Notes: a model not told the origin generated them from the letters alone. DNA of 39,025 bases from QHCA01 sp038237645 (GCA_038237645.1 JBBRYN010000028.1:1-39025); one strand, 5' to 3'. Counted from the first letter of the stretch, positions 25,005 through 33,132 are shown. A program made the numbers and translations.

Positions 25005-26345
25005 ATGGTGGCAACGCTGCCCGACCATGTGCGCTATGTCATCGTCGGCGCCGGCATCCACGGCCTGTCGACGGCGTGGTACCTGGCCGAGCGGCTGCTG
25101 ACCAGGGGTGCGGGCTCCGGCCACGACATCCTGGTGCTGGATAAGTCCGGCATCGGCGCCGGGGCGTCGGGTATCGCCTGCGGCGTCGTCCGCAACAACT
25201 ACTTCCAGCCGGCCATGCGCCAACTCATGGCGCACTCCGTCGCGGTGTGGGAATCCGATCCGAGCGGCTTCGCCTACCACCCGGTCGGCTACCTGCAGAT
25301 CTCCCCCGAGGTCATGCACGACGACGTGGCCACGATCTACGAGCAGCAGCAGGCCATCGGCTACGAGTCGACGTTCGTGGAGGGGGCCGCGGAGTCGCGG
25401 CGCTATCTCGAGTCGATCTTCGCCGACTGGCAGGCCGGCAACATCACCAGCGTGCTGCACGAGCACCGCGGCGGCTACGCCAACAACCGGGCCTCGCTGC
25501 GCGGGCTGGCGGCGAGGGCGCGGGCGGCCGGCGTGCAGATCCGCACCGGTGTGCGGGTCACCGACCTGGTGGCCGACGGCGCCTCGGTGCAGGCCGTGCA
25601 GACCGATTCGGGCCGCGTGCGCTGCGACAACCTCGTCGTCGCGGCCGGACCATGGGTGCGTGACCTCTGGTCCATGCTCCGGCTGCCGGAGACCGTGACC
25701 GTGCTCGGCCGCGACGGCCAGCGCCATCAACGTCCGATGTGGACGTACTGGTCGCTGCAGGAGGGCACCCTGGGTGTCGACCCGGCCTTCCTGACCGACA
25801 ACCGGGGCGGCCTGCCACCGGTGGTTCACCTCGACACCGACGCACCGCTCTACGACGACAGCGACGGCTCCCTGGTGACCGACGAACTCTGGGGCATCTA
25901 CTTCAAGCCCGACGTCAACTTCGGGGGCGTGCAGGGCGGCGCCATGCCCTTCGTGGTCGACCGGCCGGCGCAGGCCGTGGCGGTCGACCCTTACGGGCCG
26001 GCCAGCCCGGACTTCGTGGTCGGTGCCGACTTCGCCCGGATGTGGACCGCCGGCCTGGCCCACTGCCTCAAGCGGTTCGAGGGCAAGAGCGGGTCGTTTT
26101 CCCCGGAGCCCTCCGGCGGGATCGGGTGCTTCACCCCGGACAGCTTTCCGGTTTTCGACCGCGTCGGCGCCAACGTCTACCTGATCGCCGATTCCAACCA
26201 CGGGTACAAGATGATCGGGGTCGGCGCCCTGGTGGCCGAGGAGTTGCTGGGGGGTCCCCAGGCGTTGCTGGAGCCCTTCCGCTTCTCCCGCTACGCCGAC
26301 GGCCGGATGCACCCGGTCAGCCACTCGCCCTTTCCCTGGAGCTGA
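25005..26345 (+). CDS. DAO-family FAD-dependent oxidoreductase, SoxB/DMGDH-like orphan
   Basis: 446 residues. A Rossmann FAD motif is at the start (YVIVGAGIHGLSTAWYLAER), then GASGIACGVVRNNYFQPAM as in SoxB-like proteins, and a C-terminal CFTPDSFPVFDRVGANVYLI plus DSNHGYKMIGVGALVAEELL. The family oxidises N-methylated or secondary amino acids with FAD. Where true SoxB has R-H-D-A-V (FMN attachment region), this protein has GGYANNRASLRGL, so the His is absent and it probably does not carry covalent FMN or pair with SoxA/D/G. It is the first gene of the catabolic island, directly after purF (133 bases, divergent). Given the BHMT and sarcosine oxidase genes nearby, dimethylglycine or another N-methyl compound is a reasonable guess for its substrate; this is inference. 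Confidence 0.85.
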   Translation: MVATLPDHVRYVIVGAGIHGLSTAWYLAERLLTRGAGSGHDILVLDKSGIGAGASGIACGVVRNNYFQPAMRQLMAHSVAVWESDPSGFAYHPVGYLQISPEVMHDDVATIYEQQQAIGYESTFVEGAAESRRYLESIFADWQAGNITSVLHEHRGGYANNRASLRGLAARARAAGVQIRTGVRVTDLVADGASVQAVQTDSGRVRCDNLVVAAGPWVRDLWSMLRLPETVTVLGRDGQRHQRPMWTYWSLQEGTLGVDPAFLTDNRGGLPPVVHLDTDAPLYDDSDGSLVTDELWGIYFKPDVNFGGVQGGAMPFVVDRPAQAVAVDPYGPASPDFVVGADFARMWTAGLAHCLKRFEGKSGSFSPEPSGGIGCFTPDSFPVFDRVGANVYLIADSNHGYKMIGVGALVAEELLGGPQALLEPFRFSRYADGRMHPVSHSPFPWS

Positions 26346-26356
26346 CCACCCCGCCG

Positions 26357-26402
26357 TTGTGGAGACTAATCCGGGCTATAGGCCAGATTTGTTTCCACAG
26401 TT
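26357..26402. promoter_or_regulatory. Imperfect inverted repeat upstream of the C-N hydrolase gene
   Basis: TTGTGGAGAC (26357-26366) and GTTTCCACAG (26391-26400) pair at 8 of 10 positions around a 24-base, locally AT-rich spacer. The right arm continues TT, so CCACAGTT at 26395-26402 is identical to 8 bases of the candidate IclR operator at 31902-31913. It could be a third, weaker regulator site or an inter-gene hairpin; the longer gap makes a tight terminator unlikely. Confidence 0.4.
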
Positions 26403-26488
26403 CGTCGGCCCGCCCTCCTGAGCCGGGGTTAGCATCTGCCTTCTCACCCTGATGATCCGCCAGCCAATCCGACCCCGGGAGCGGCCGC

Positions 26489-27322
26489 ATGCGCGTTGCA
26501 CTCGCCCAGGTCGATTGCCTGCTAGGTGACCTGGACGCCAACCTGCGTACAGCGAAGGTCGCGGTGGCACAGGCCGCCGACCGGAACGCGGACCTGATCG
26601 TTTTCCCGGAGCTGGCACTGCACGGATACCCCCTCGGCACTTCGGCGGCCGACCCGATCCCGGCCACCGACCGGCGGTTGCGGGCCTTCGGCGAGGAGGC
26701 GGGGGTGGCTGTTGTCACCGGCTTCCGCGAGGACGCCGGCCTGCACGCCTACAACAGCGTGGCCTACCTCGACGGTGCCGACCTGGTGCACCTTCACCGC
26801 AAGCTCTACCTGCCCAACTACGACATCTGGGAGGAGCGCAAGCACTACGCACCTGGGCAGTCGCTGCGCGCCTTCTCGACGCCGCACGGCCGGATGGGAA
26901 TCCTCACCTGCAACGACGCGTGGCAGCCGTTCCTGCCGTTCCTGCTCGCCCAGGACGGCGCCGAGCTGTTGATCATCCCGGCCAACAGCGTCGACACCCG
27001 GGCGCCGGAGGTGCTCGACACGCACGCCTACTGGCGCGAGTTGCTGCGCAGCATCGCCCGGATGAACCAGATGTGGGTGGTGTTCGTCAACCGGGTGGGC
27101 GCCACCGGTCACCTGGAGTTCTGGGGCGGGTCGAGCGTGGTCGATCCGGCCGGTAGGGTCACCGCCGAGGCACCGGTGAAGGAGCGGGCGCTGATCGTCG
27201 CCGACATCGACGTTGCCGCAGCCCGCCGCCGCCGCCGCGAGCTTCCGCTGCTCAGAGATGCCCGGCTGGGCCTGCTTGCCCGGGAGCTGGGCCGGCTCAT
27301 CGCCGAGGGCGGTGATGCCTGA
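26489..27322 (+). CDS. Carbon-nitrogen hydrolase (nitrilase superfamily)
   Basis: 277 residues, a complete nitrilase-fold enzyme. The catalytic triad is visible: Glu in LIVFPELALHGYPLG, Lys in LHRKLYLPNY and Cys in MGILTCNDAWQPF. Further family marks are LLIIPANSVDTR and WGGSSVVDPAGRVTAEAP. Such enzymes hydrolyse amides, carbamoyl groups or, more rarely, nitriles; the exact substrate cannot be read. It starts 143 bases after the flavoprotein gene on the same strand and lies inside the betaine/sarcosine island, so hydrolysis of an amide or carbamoyl derivative of an N-methyl amino acid is possible (inference). It is convergent with the binding-protein gene. Confidence 0.88.
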   Translation: MRVALAQVDCLLGDLDANLRTAKVAVAQAADRNADLIVFPELALHGYPLGTSAADPIPATDRRLRAFGEEAGVAVVTGFREDAGLHAYNSVAYLDGADLVHLHRKLYLPNYDIWEERKHYAPGQSLRAFSTPHGRMGILTCNDAWQPFLPFLLAQDGAELLIIPANSVDTRAPEVLDTHAYWRELLRSIARMNQMWVVFVNRVGATGHLEFWGGSSVVDPAGRVTAEAPVKERALIVADIDVAAARRRRRELPLLRDARLGLLARELGRLIAEGGDA

Positions 27323-27409
27323 GCCGGCGGCAACAGGCCAACTCGGCAGCGACACTGCCCGCACCCGGATCTGCTCGCCGGGTGAGCGTCGAGCGGAGCG
27401 AGATGGTGA

Positions 27410-28342
27410 CTAGTCGAGCTTGTTGTCCTTGAGGAACTGCCCGGCGATCTGCTTGGCCGTGTCGCCGTTGTTGTCGAAGTCGGAGTTGAGCTTCTGCATG
27501 GTCGCGGTGTCGAGGTGGGCGGCGATCGGGTCGAGCACGTCGGCAAGCTTCGGGTACTTCGTGAACACCGAGCCCTTGACGTTGACCGCGGGGTTGTAGA
27601 CCGGGAAGAACTTCTTGTCGTCGGTCAGCACCCGCAGGCCCAAGCCTTCGATGCGGCCGTCGGTGGTGAAGACCTCGCCGAAGTTGCAGGGGCTGCCCTT
27701 CTTGATGGAGTTGTAGATCGCGCCCTCCTCGAGGGTGGCGCGCTTCTCGCCGCTGAACCCGTAGGCCTTCTCCAGGCCCGGCAGGCCGTCGTCGCGGTTG
27801 ATGAACTCCGTCGCGACGCACAGCGAGCCCTTGCCGGGGTCGGCCTTGACCACGTTGGCGTAGTCGCTGACCGTCTTGACCTCGGGCATGCTGTCCTTCT
27901 TGATGGCCAGCGCGTAGGTGTTGTCGAATCCGGCCTTGGCCAGCCACTTGACCTTGTTCTTCGCCAGGTCCTCCTTGGCCACCGCGTCGTACTGCCCCTG
28001 GGAGTCGTGGATCGGCGTGGTGTGCTTGAGGTGGGTGATCCAGCCGGTGCCGGTGTATTCCCAGTACATGTCGATGCGGCCGGAAAGCATCGCGGTGCGC
28101 ACGACGGAGCTGCCACCGAGCCCGCACTGCCGCTTGACCTTGGCCCCGGCCGCCTCCAGCGCCTGGGCCGTGATCTCGCAGAGGATCTTCTGCTCGGTGA
28201 ACTGCTTGCCGCCGACGGTGAACGAGGCGCCCTTGAGCACGCCGGTGGAGTTGGAGCCGGACTTGGTGCTCCCGCATCCGGCCGTGAGCAGGCTGAGTGC
28301 CGCAAGCGCGGCGATCCAGCGGGCGCCGGTGGCTACTCGCAT
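27410..28342 (-). CDS. Quaternary-amine (glycine betaine/choline-type) ABC transporter substrate-binding lipoprotein
   Basis: 310 residues. The signal peptide ends in a lipobox (SLLTAGCGS), so the mature protein is a lipid-anchored receptor. The mature part matches the OpuAC/OsmF-type family: FTVGGKQFTEQKILCEI, SGRIDMYWEYTGTGWIT, then ATEFINRDDGLPGLEKAYGF and EVFTTDGRIEGLGLRVL. ATG at 28342 follows AGGGAGAG; the frame upstream is not used. It is the last gene of a five-gene reverse-strand operon (IclR, permease, ATPase, permease, receptor), with an 87-base gap from the previous permease. The family imports glycine betaine, choline or other compatible solutes; the residues lining the pocket cannot be assigned without a model. 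Confidence 0.92.
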   Translation of the reverse strand: MRVATGARWIAALAALSLLTAGCGSTKSGSNSTGVLKGASFTVGGKQFTEQKILCEITAQALEAAGAKVKRQCGLGGSSVVRTAMLSGRIDMYWEYTGTGWITHLKHTTPIHDSQGQYDAVAKEDLAKNKVKWLAKAGFDNTYALAIKKDSMPEVKTVSDYANVVKADPGKGSLCVATEFINRDDGLPGLEKAYGFSGEKRATLEEGAIYNSIKKGSPCNFGEVFTTDGRIEGLGLRVLTDDKKFFPVYNPAVNVKGSVFTKYPKLADVLDPIAAHLDTATMQKLNSDFDNNGDTAKQIAGQFLKDNKLD

Positions 28343-28429
28343 CGATCTCTCCCTATCGTCGGGTGGAGCTGTCGGGTGGGGCTGGGGTGGGGCTGTCGGA
28401 ATGGACCTGTCTGGTGACACTGTGCTCGC

Positions 28430-29227
28430 CTAGAGGCCCTTGGGTCGCAGCACCCGCTCGGCGAGCCCGGCGAGCCAGTCGATGGCGAGCGCGAGGACGC
28501 CGACCAGGACGGCCCCGGTGATGAGGACCGGGTCGCGGTCCAGCTTCAGCCCGGCGTCGATGACGTCGCCGAGGCCGTGCGCGTCGGTGAACGTCGCCAG
28601 GGTCGCCGTGCCGACGTTGATGATCAGCGCGGTCCGGATGCCGGCCATCATGACGGGTACGGCGAGCGGCAACTCCACCTTGGTGAGGACCAGCCGCTTG
28701 GTCATCCCCATGCCGCGGCCCGCGTCGATCAGGGACCGCTCGACCCGGTGCAGCCCGGCCATCGTGTTGCGCAGCACCGGCAGGAACGAATAGAGCACCA
28801 GGGCGATGACGGCGTAGCGGAATCCGATCCCGAAGCGCAGGGCGAGCAGGACGAGCACGCCGATCGACGGGATCGCCTGGCCGATGTTGACGAAGGCCAG
28901 CACGATCGGGGTGGCCCGGCGTAGCGCCGGCCGGGTGAGCATGACCCCCAATGGGATGGCGATCAGGATCACCAGCACGGTGGACACGGCGGTCAACTCG
29001 ATGTGCTCGATGACCCGCTGGGTGAGGAAAGGCCCGTTCAGGGACCGGCGCTCGATGCTGTCAAGGGTCCGCGAGTGCACGTAGAGGTACAGCCCGCCAA
29101 GCGCGACGAGAAGAAGGCACGGCGTGAGGAAGATGCCTGCCCGGCTACTCGGGCCGTAGGCGGCGCCGGCCCCGGCCACCGTGCCGGAGGTGACCGGATC
29201 GGTCGTCTGCTCCGTGGTGACCGTCAT
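28430..29227 (-). CDS. Quaternary-amine ABC transporter permease (second copy)
   Basis: 265 residues. After a cytosolic N-terminus of about 25 residues there is one extra membrane helix (IFLTPCLLLVALGGLYLYV), then a periplasmic loop and the five-helix BPD_transp_1 core. The EAA-like coupling loop is visible as GLHRVERSLIDAGRGMGMTK, followed by LVLTKVELPLAVPVMMAGI. Its ATG (29227) overlaps the ATPase stop in ATGA (29224-29227). Together with the permease at 30422-31102 it should form a heterodimeric channel, as in OpuC/OsmVWXY-type systems. Confidence 0.9.
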   Translation of the reverse strand: MTVTTEQTTDPVTSGTVAGAGAAYGPSSRAGIFLTPCLLLVALGGLYLYVHSRTLDSIERRSLNGPFLTQRVIEHIELTAVSTVLVILIAIPLGVMLTRPALRRATPIVLAFVNIGQAIPSIGVLVLLALRFGIGFRYAVIALVLYSFLPVLRNTMAGLHRVERSLIDAGRGMGMTKRLVLTKVELPLAVPVMMAGIRTALIINVGTATLATFTDAHGLGDVIDAGLKLDRDPVLITGAVLVGVLALAIDWLAGLAERVLRPKGL

Positions 29228-30429
29228 GGTGGGTCCCCCGGCCCGGCGGCCACTTCCGCTGCATTCGCCTTGACCTGGCTGGTCGCCTCGACCTGCGCGG
29301 TCAGGCCCATGATGGTCTCGAGCCGTAGCGCCCCGTCGTAGCGCCCGTCGGAGTCGACGATGGCGGCGACCGTGTCGCCGGTGCGCAGCAACTCGTTGAG
29401 GGCGTCGTGCACCGTCTGGGAGTGGCGCAGCACCGCGAGCGGGCCGCCCCCGCTGCCCAGGCCCTGCTCGAGGTCGGCCGCGCGTCGCCAGCCCCGCGGC
29501 CGGCGGTCGGCATCGACGATGAGCGCGCGGTCCTGCTTGGTCCGGGCCAGGACGGCGCGTGCCTTGTCGATCGAGTCGGCCAGGTCGACGGTCGGGACGT
29601 CGTCGAGCCCGATGTCGGCGAGGTCGGTCAGCCCCAGGCTGCGTACGGACGCCCCCGGGCCGATGAAGTCGGTGACGAAGTCGTTGGCCGGGTGGGCGAG
29701 GATCTGCTCCGGGGTGTCGTACTGCGCCAGGCGCGAGCCCTTGGCCAGGATCGCGATGCGGTCGCCCAGCTTGATCGCCTCGTGGATGTCGTGGGTGACG
29801 AACACGATGGTCTTGCGGATCGTCTCCTGCAGGCGCAGGAACTCGTTTTGCAGCCGGTCGCGGGTGATCGGATCGATGGCGCCGAACGGCTCGTCCATCA
29901 GCATGACCGGCGGGTCCACGGCCAGCGCACGGGCGACGCCGACGCGCTGCTGCTGGCCACCGGAGAGCTCCTTGGGATAGCGGCCGCGATACATCCCCGC
30001 CTCCAGCCCGACCAGCTCCAGCAACTCGTCGACCCGCTCGTGGATCCGCTTCCTGTCCCAGCCGAGGAGGCGGGGGACGACCGCGATGTTGTCGGCGATG
30101 GTCATGTGCGGGAAGAGGCCGACCTGCTGGATGACGTAGCCGATCCGGCGCCGCAACTGGTCGGAGTTGATCTTGGTGACATCCTCGCCACCGATGATGA
30201 TCTTGCCCGAGCTCGGCTCGATCAACCGGTTGATCATCCGCATCGTGGTGGTCTTGCCGCAGCCCGACGGCCCCACGAGGACGACGATCTCGCCCGCCGG
30301 GATCTGCAGGTCCAGCGACTCCACCGCGTTGTCCCGCTGACCCGGGAACCGCTTGGTCAGGCCCTGCAGGCTGATGGCCTCGCCACCGGTCGGCAATGAT
30401 TCCGAGCGCGGGCCGGCGGTGTCAGCCAC
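29224..30429 (-). CDS. Quaternary-amine ABC transporter ATPase with C-terminal CBS domains
   Basis: 401 residues. The ATPase domain has Walker A GPSGCGKTTT, Q-loop in YVIQQVGLFPHM, signature LSGGQQQRVGVARAL, Walker B VMLMDEPFGAID and the switch His in FVTHDIHEA. The C-terminal ~130 residues form tandem CBS domains (TKQDRALIVDADRR and DTVAAIVDSDGRYDGALRLE), which in OpuA-type transporters sense ionic strength. GTG at 30429 follows AAGGGGG; its first eight bases overlap the end of the upstream permease gene (30422-30429). Confidence 0.94.
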   Translation of the reverse strand: MADTAGPRSESLPTGGEAISLQGLTKRFPGQRDNAVESLDLQIPAGEIVVLVGPSGCGKTTTMRMINRLIEPSSGKIIIGGEDVTKINSDQLRRRIGYVIQQVGLFPHMTIADNIAVVPRLLGWDRKRIHERVDELLELVGLEAGMYRGRYPKELSGGQQQRVGVARALAVDPPVMLMDEPFGAIDPITRDRLQNEFLRLQETIRKTIVFVTHDIHEAIKLGDRIAILAKGSRLAQYDTPEQILAHPANDFVTDFIGPGASVRSLGLTDLADIGLDDVPTVDLADSIDKARAVLARTKQDRALIVDADRRPRGWRRAADLEQGLGSGGGPLAVLRHSQTVHDALNELLRTGDTVAAIVDSDGRYDGALRLETIMGLTAQVEATSQVKANAAEVAAGPGDPP

Positions 30430-31102
30430 GGATCCCCCTTGAGGTCGTGAAGCGGCCCACGACGAGGAAGAGTGCGTCATAGGTGAGAGCGACCAGGGCG
30501 ACGCCGCCGACGCCGGCCAGCGCCTCAGGGAGCGCGAACGAGCTGCCGATCGCCGACAGACCACTGAAGATGAACTCGCCCAGGCCCGGTCCGTTGACGA
30601 CGCCGGCGGCGATTGCCGCAATGCCGACGGTGACCACAGTGGACACCCGGATCCCGGTCAGGATGACCGGCCAGGCCAGCGGCAGTTGGATCCGCCACAT
30701 CCGCTGGCGGGCGCCGAGGCCCATGCCGCGGGCCGACTCCATGATCGCCGGGTCGACCGACTCGAGGCCGGCAACGGTGTTGCGGACGATCGGCAGCAGG
30801 GCGTACAGCACCAGCGCGCACACCGTGGGCGGATAGCCCAGGCCGAACAACGGGATCAGCAGCGCGAACAGCGCGAAGGACGGGATGGTGAGAAAGATGC
30901 CGCAGACGGCCAGGGCGAGGTCGGTGGCCCGGCGGTTGCGGTGCACCAGCAGCCCCAGTGCGATGCCGACCGTGGTCGCGATGGCCATGGCCACCAGGAC
31001 GACCTGGAAGTGCTGGATCACGGCGGTGACGAGGTCGTCGGAGTGGCGTGAGACGTAGTCGAGGAACGTGGTGCGGTCGGGGGCCCCGGTGACCGCGATC
31101 AC
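30422..31102 (-). CDS. Quaternary-amine ABC transporter permease (first copy)
   Basis: 226 residues with about six membrane helices; the coupling loop is GLESVDPAIMESARGMGLGA, followed by MWRIQLPLAWPVILTGIR. It begins with GTG at 31102, which overlaps the iclR stop in GTGA (31099-31102), so translation is coupled to the regulator. Compared with the second permease it lacks the extra N-terminal helix and long periplasmic loop, so the two are not recent duplicates. Confidence 0.9.
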   Translation of the reverse strand: MIAVTGAPDRTTFLDYVSRHSDDLVTAVIQHFQVVLVAMAIATTVGIALGLLVHRNRRATDLALAVCGIFLTIPSFALFALLIPLFGLGYPPTVCALVLYALLPIVRNTVAGLESVDPAIMESARGMGLGARQRMWRIQLPLAWPVILTGIRVSTVVTVGIAAIAAGVVNGPGLGEFIFSGLSAIGSSFALPEALAGVGGVALVALTYDALFLVVGRFTTSRGIRG

Positions 31103-31893
31103 CGCTGGTCGCCGTCGCAAACGGCACCGGCGGAGGGGTCTTCCCCGAGTCGAAGGGACAACTCGTCGGCCACCGCTTTGAGGGCTCGACCGGCGGCGGC
31201 CATCCGGGCGGCACCGCCGAGCCGGAACCTGGGGGCAGAGATGTTGACCGCGGCACAGATGCGTCCGGAGAAGTCGCGCACCGGTGCCGCCGCGGCGATC
31301 AACCCCGGCTCGAACTCCTCGTCGACCACGGCATAGCCGCGGGCCCGGCCGGCGACGACGCGCCGCCGCAGTGCCTCGACGCTGCTGGGGGAGTTGGGGC
31401 CGAGGCGGTCGAACGTGCAATCGCCGAACAGGGCGGCCAACTCGGTCTCGGAGTGGTCGAAGAGCAGCGCCCGCCCCGACGATGTGCAGTAGGCCGGCAC
31501 CATGCGTCCCACCCAGTCAACCGACTGCACGGAGCGCGGCGAGGCCGCCGAGAACACCGTGAAAACGTCGGCGCCCTGCCGGATCGAGAGGTTGGCGCGC
31601 TCGCCGATCTGCTCGACCAGCCCGGCGAGCAGGGGCTGGGCCAGGGTGAGGAGGCGCTGGTCACCCGCCCGCGACGCAAGCACGAACAGTTGCCAGCCCA
31701 AGCGGTAGTTGAGGCTTCCGGCATCGCGCTCGACCAGGCCGTGGTCGTCGAGGGTGCGCAGCAACCGGGACAGTTGGCTCTTGTCGCCGCCGGTGAGCTC
31801 GGCGAGCCGCAGGACGCCCAGCCCGCCCCGATCGAGGCTCTCCCGCGAGCCGAGGGCGATCAACGCCGCGCTGGCGCGCGAGACGTTGTCCAC
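31099..31893 (-). CDS. IclR-family transcriptional regulator
   Basis: About 264 residues. The N-terminal winged helix is LGVLRLAELTGGDKSQLSRL, then LRTLDDHGLVERD. The C-terminal effector domain runs from LFVLASRAGDQRLLTLAQPL through SVQSVDWVGRMVPAYCTSSGRALLF to RARGYAVVDEEFEPGLIAAAAPVRD and ICAAVNISAPRFRL, standard for IclR. GTG at 31893 was chosen because the candidate operator lies at 31902-31913, just upstream; GTG at 31908 or the far start at 32016 would put the operator inside the gene. It heads the transporter operon and is divergent from the BHMT/sox operon, so it probably controls both. Confidence 0.88.
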   Translation of the reverse strand: MDNVSRASAALIALGSRESLDRGGLGVLRLAELTGGDKSQLSRLLRTLDDHGLVERDAGSLNYRLGWQLFVLASRAGDQRLLTLAQPLLAGLVEQIGERANLSIRQGADVFTVFSAASPRSVQSVDWVGRMVPAYCTSSGRALLFDHSETELAALFGDCTFDRLGPNSPSSVEALRRRVVAGRARGYAVVDEEFEPGLIAAAAPVRDFSGRICAAVNISAPRFRLGGAARMAAAGRALKAVADELSLRLGEDPSAGAVCDGDQR

Positions 31894-31901
31894 TCGGGCG
31901 C

Positions 31902-31913
31902 CAACCACAGTTG
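31902..31913. promoter_or_regulatory. Candidate IclR operator, copy 1 (CAACCACAGTTG)
   Basis: A CAAC-N4-GTTG palindrome eight bases upstream of the iclR start. Its exact reverse complement recurs at 32014-32025. Position and symmetry suggest autoregulation; binding is inferred. Confidence 0.6.
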
Positions 31914-32013
31914 CTTGATAGCAGACGCCGGTTGCCGCGAGCAAGCACTCGATCGCGGGCAGTGGCGGCTTCGTTTCGATCGCCCGTACGGCCGTGGCCG
32001 TCCGATCGCCCGT

Positions 32014-32025
32014 CAACTGTGGTTG
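32014..32025. promoter_or_regulatory. Candidate IclR operator, copy 2 (CAACTGTGGTTG)
   Basis: Exact reverse complement of copy 1, lying 100 bases away and 55 bases upstream of the BHMT start. Each copy is itself a CAAC-N4-GTTG palindrome. The pair brackets the divergent promoter region of the IclR/transporter and BHMT/sox operons, which would allow looping or joint repression. Confidence 0.6.
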
Positions 32026-32080
32026 TCGGCGTGCGACGTCGCGTGGCTATCATCCAGTGACGCCACGCTGGGAGAAGTCG

Positions 32081-33118
32081 ATGACGAACGCCCCGACCGC
32101 CGGCCTGCTGGACCGCCTGCACGCCGGCCCGGTCATCTGCGCGGAGGGTTACCTGTTCGAGTTGGAGCGCCGGGGATATCTCCAGGCAGGTGCTTTTGTC
32201 CCCGAGGTCGTCCTCGAGCATCCGGAGAAGGTTGCCGAGGTGCATCGGGAGTTCGTCCACGCCGGGTCGGACGTGGTGGAGGCGTTCACCTACTACGCCC
32301 ACCGGGAGAAGCTCCGGATCATCGGCAAGGAGGACCTGCTCGAGCGGCTCAACCGCGGCGCGCTGGAGATCGCCGCGGGGGTCGCGCGCGATAGCGGCAC
32401 CTTGCTGGCCGGGAACATCTGCAACACCAACGTCTACGAGCACGGTTCCGCCGCGTCCGCCGATCAAGTGCGGGCGATGTTCACCGAGCAGGTGGGCTGG
32501 GCGGCCGAGGCTGGTGCCGACTTCGTCATCGGCGAGACGTTCAGCTACGCCGAAGAGGCGATGATCGCCCTCGAGGTGATCAGGCAGACCGGCCTGCCGA
32601 GCGTCATCACGCTGGCCTTCCACCAGTCGCCGCTGACCCGGGAGGGCTGGCCGGCCGCCGAGGCGGCCCGGCGGATCGCGGACGCCGGGGCCGACGTCGT
32701 CGGGCTCAACTGCATCCGCGGGCCGGAGACGATGCTGCCGTTGCTGCGCGAGATAGTCCCGGCGGTGGCGATCCCGGTGGCCGCGCTGCCGGTGCCCTAC
32801 CGGACCCACGCGGAGCAGCCGAGCTTCCAGTCGTTGCGCGACCCGAAGAACCCCGACCGGCCGTTCCCCACCGCGCTGGACCCCTTCACCTGCAACCGGC
32901 ACGAGATCGTGCAGTTCACCGCCGAGGCGCGTGACCTCGGGGTGCGCTACTTCGGGCTGTGCTGCGGCGCCGGCCCGCACCACGTGCGCAGCATGGCCGA
33001 AGCGCTGGGCCGCACCCCGCCGGCGAGCCGGTATTCCGCAGACATGTCCAAGCACGCCTTCCTCGGCTCCGACGACCGGTTGCGCGACCACAACCTCGCC
33101 TACGGCGTCGAGCTTTAG
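32081..33118 (+). CDS. Betaine-homocysteine S-methyltransferase-like protein (BHMT type)
   Basis: 345 residues. It should transfer a methyl group from glycine betaine (or a related N-methyl donor) to homocysteine, giving methionine and dimethylglycine. The match is to the BHMT branch rather than to MetH or MmuM: PEVVLEHPEKVAEVHREF, VVEAFTYYAHREKL, and the three zinc cysteines in VVGLNCIRGPE and YFGLCCGAGPHHVRSMAEAL, equivalent to Cys217, Cys299 and Cys300 of human BHMT. Before the last pair, FTCNRHEIVQFTAEARDLGVRY follows the human pattern as well. It is shorter than the animal enzyme (about 400), lacking the C-terminal oligomerisation arm. ATG at 32081 follows GGAGAAG. It is the first gene of the operon with soxB, D, A and G. 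Confidence 0.9.
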   Translation: MTNAPTAGLLDRLHAGPVICAEGYLFELERRGYLQAGAFVPEVVLEHPEKVAEVHREFVHAGSDVVEAFTYYAHREKLRIIGKEDLLERLNRGALEIAAGVARDSGTLLAGNICNTNVYEHGSAASADQVRAMFTEQVGWAAEAGADFVIGETFSYAEEAMIALEVIRQTGLPSVITLAFHQSPLTREGWPAAEAARRIADAGADVVGLNCIRGPETMLPLLREIVPAVAIPVAALPVPYRTHAEQPSFQSLRDPKNPDRPFPTALDPFTCNRHEIVQFTAEARDLGVRYFGLCCGAGPHHVRSMAEALGRTPPASRYSADMSKHAFLGSDDRLRDHNLAYGVEL

Positions 33119-33132
33119 AGGAGCGCAGCGAG
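33119..33132 (+). repeat. Short intergenic repeat GAGCG-C-AGCGAGATG carrying a ribosome binding site
   Basis: AGGAG (33119-33123) serves the tiny open frame at 33133. The surrounding GAGCGCAGCGAGATG (33121-33135) recurs with one mismatch as GAGCGGAGCGAGATG at 27391-27405. Similar GAGCGNAGCGAG strings are common between genes of high-GC actinobacteria, so this may be a dispersed element. Confidence 0.4.

Noticed and set aside
24891..26324. 477-codon reverse-strand frame
   Set aside because: Exact antisense shadow of the flavoprotein gene, which has clear FAD motifs.
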